A DNA stretch of 64,000 nucleotides from Bremia lactucae (taxonomy: Eukaryota; Oomycota; Peronosporomycetes; Peronosporales; Peronosporaceae): NCBI RefSeq assembly GCF_004359215.1, contig NC_090611.1:3604104-3668103 (forward strand). Reading direction: 5' to 3'. The notes beneath the pieces are model-generated. The model made no database searches and was not told the origin of the DNA. It was given only the letters and a program-made list of their open reading frames with translations. Below, piece after piece: positions 62,277 to 64,000 of this stretch; positions within the stretch are counted from its first letter, which is position 1, and each line of letters opens with the position of its first letter. The translations under genes and the position numbers were made by a program.

Positions 62277-64000
62277 TTCGCACTGAAGCAGTGCGAAGTG
62301 GACTTATACTGTAGCAGCATAAGTTGGCAGTGCCCCGTTACACCTGGAAGCACTTTGTTGTCCATCCAAGGACCACAGTTTTATCATCTAACACGGACAT
62401 GTTAGATGATAATGAAAATACGCATCACGCTTCGCGTGATAGCTACTTATTTTAAGGGACATAAAAAGGAGTGCAGTCGAACGAATGAGTTCGATCGTAG
62501 GGAATGATGCCATCTTGGCCATGCTGTCCGGTTTGGACAGATCTGAGGTGACTAGACTTCAGCATCCCGAGGGAATATTCCCTCGGTAGCCTGTAAATAA
62601 ATATGAGGAAGAAACCGAGACATTAAATGTCTTGGTTAATGACGATCAAAGAAGGCACTTATACTCTTGATCTGTATGCGCCTACAAAGTTAACTTCAAA
62701 AATAAATCAATTACCAACTCTAGAACGCAAGCGGATCTTAAGAGATCTGCATAGTGATATAATCAAGCAGATTTGCATACTCGTCACAGAGGACGAATAC
62801 GTAACCGATATTCGGTCAGCGGTAATTTTGCAGAGAACGAACGGATTCTCAGCAGCTCATCGATGAACGAAAGTGTCCTCGATGTGAAAACTCGGATTGA
62901 GAGATATACTACGCAATCCTGGGAGCCACTAAAGACAAATCCTTTATACAAGGATTTGATTGAATTCAGGGATGTATTCCCTGAAATAATTTCATGCGAG
63001 TTGCCTAAGGATAAAGGCACTCGACATGAGATCGAGCTCAAACCGGGCTCGAAGTAGTGTGTCATAAAGCAGCGGCCACAGCCTCGTGAACAAGTACTTG
63101 CGATCGATAAATTCTTTATCGATCGATTAAAAGCGGGCCATGTCAGGGATTTAACCTCCCCACATATCTCTCCGACCTTATGTGTGCGAAAGGCCACAGG
63201 AGGGTGGCAGATAGTGCACGCATTAACAAACTGAATGCTGCAACAGTACCGGCTCAAACGCCGATACCTAGAAAAGATGTAATCATAGATGGTATGTCTA
63301 AGAGTACGATCTTTTTGTCTATGGATCTGATGGATGGGTTCTATCAAATTCTTATGCGTGAACAAGACCTCCCGTACACAGCAGTGAGCAATCCCAGTGG
63401 GATGCTCTGGGAATGGCTAGTGATGCATCAGGGGCTTAGTAACGCCCCTGCAACATTCAACAGATGTGTAACGAATCTGTTGAGACCGGTGTGAGAATTT
63501 GCACCGAGTTATTTTGATGATGTATTTGTCCATAGCCGGGACATAGACGGGAAGACGGACGTGGAAGTTCATAAAACTCACGTTCGTCAAGTTCTTACAC
63601 TTACGCGAATGCATAAGTTGTACGCAAATCTCAAGAAGTGTATATTCGCTGCAAGCGAAATACCACTTCTTGGGTGCATTGTCGGTAAACATGGCGTGCG
63701 CCCTGATCCTGAAAAGATCAAGGCAAATACCGACTGACCAGTTCCAGTCGATGTCAAGGGACTTAGAAAGTTCCTTGGTTTAGCGGCGTACTTGCACAAG
63801 TACTCTCGCAATTATGCAGAGATGACAGTTCATCTCTCTCGTCTCTTGAAAAAAGACGAGAAATGGTTATGGAACGCTGATTGTCAGCGTTCGTTTGAAG
63901 GTATCAAGCAAAGCTTGATGCAATCGCCCATCTTGGCGATTGCAGATCAAGACAGACCATTCCATGTGGTCTGTGACGCCAGCGATTTCGCAATCGGCTG
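62277..64000 (+). mobile_element. Family-2 Ty3/gypsy element, runs off the window end
   Basis: A GTTACA end followed by CCTGGAAGCAC near 62334-62350 looks like an LTR end plus primer site. From 62600 it is homologous to 12,300-13,050. The stretch is packed with perfect short inverted repeats (see findings). Gag appears deleted. Confidence 0.75.
62627..64000 (+). pseudogene. Family-2 gypsy pol (RT and RNase H start)
   Basis: The frames give a pre-RT linker (VFPEIISCELPKDKGTRHEI near 62970-63030), then RT with NKLNAATVPAQTPIPRKDV, FLSMDLMDGFYQILMRE, GMLWEWLVMHQGLSNAPATF and the catalytic SYFDDVFVHSRD near 63510. The connection region is GCIVGKHGVRPDPEKIK and LRKFLGLAAYLHKYSRNYAE, and RNase H begins at the window end (FHVVCDASDFAIG). 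Stops are a TAG at about 63056, a TGA at about 63493 and a TGA at about 63736. All core motifs are otherwise readable, so this is a relatively young copy. Confidence 0.8.

Overview
This is a eukaryotic window, most likely from a plant-pathogenic oomycete (Peronosporales: Phytophthora or a downy mildew). The reasons are: compact genes separated by a few hundred bases or less; very short introns (54-77 bp) with GTAAG/GTACG donors; oomycete-type initiator motifs 8-20 bp upstream of start codons; a calmodulin of the canonical eukaryotic type; a myosin-CBS-PB1 fusion; and gene islands set between heavily decayed Ty3/gypsy, Ty1/copia, MULE and SINE-like repeats. The genus is inference.

Layout. 1-4.8 kb holds decayed copia fragments with a tRNA-related SINE-like insertion. 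4.8-17.9 kb is a stack of chromodomain-type Ty3/gypsy sequence: a family-1 LTR with a broken copy, then a family-2 LTR and 5' half that switches inside the reverse transcriptase (about 13,060) to a second family-1 copy. That second copy keeps its chromodomain, an antisense accessory ORF and a 3' LTR. 18.6-42.5 kb is the gene island: a 3325-residue myosin/CBS/PB1/tail-anchor protein (+), a STIMATE/TMEM110-like membrane protein (-), a myotubularin-type lipid phosphatase (-), a Misato/DML1 homologue (-), a secreted acidic repeat protein (+), a class II DAHP synthase (-) and a protein with a degenerate helicase-like lobe (+). 43-54 kb returns to repeats: a retroelement relic, a decayed minus-strand copia element, a non-autonomous DNA transposon with 63-bp terminal inverted repeats and a target duplication, and a third truncated family-1 gypsy copy. 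54.8-58.9 kb has a family-2 LTR, calmodulin, and a protein carrying four endosulfine-like FDSADY motifs. 59.5-62 kb is a decayed MULE with 32-bp inverted repeats. From about 62.2 kb to the window end is a family-2 gypsy element that is unusually dense in perfect hairpins.

How the genes relate. No operon-like pathway is visible. The myosin with Bateman (CBS) modules and a membrane anchor, the myotubularin (phosphoinositide turnover), the STIMATE-like protein (Ca2+ entry at membrane contacts in animals) and calmodulin all belong to membrane, Ca2+ and cytoskeleton biology, but their proximity may be chance. The most notable items are the five-fold CBS4 expansion in the myosin, the four-motif endosulfine-like protein, the hairpin-saturated family-2 retroelement, the antisense ORF of the chromovirus and the within-RT chimera.
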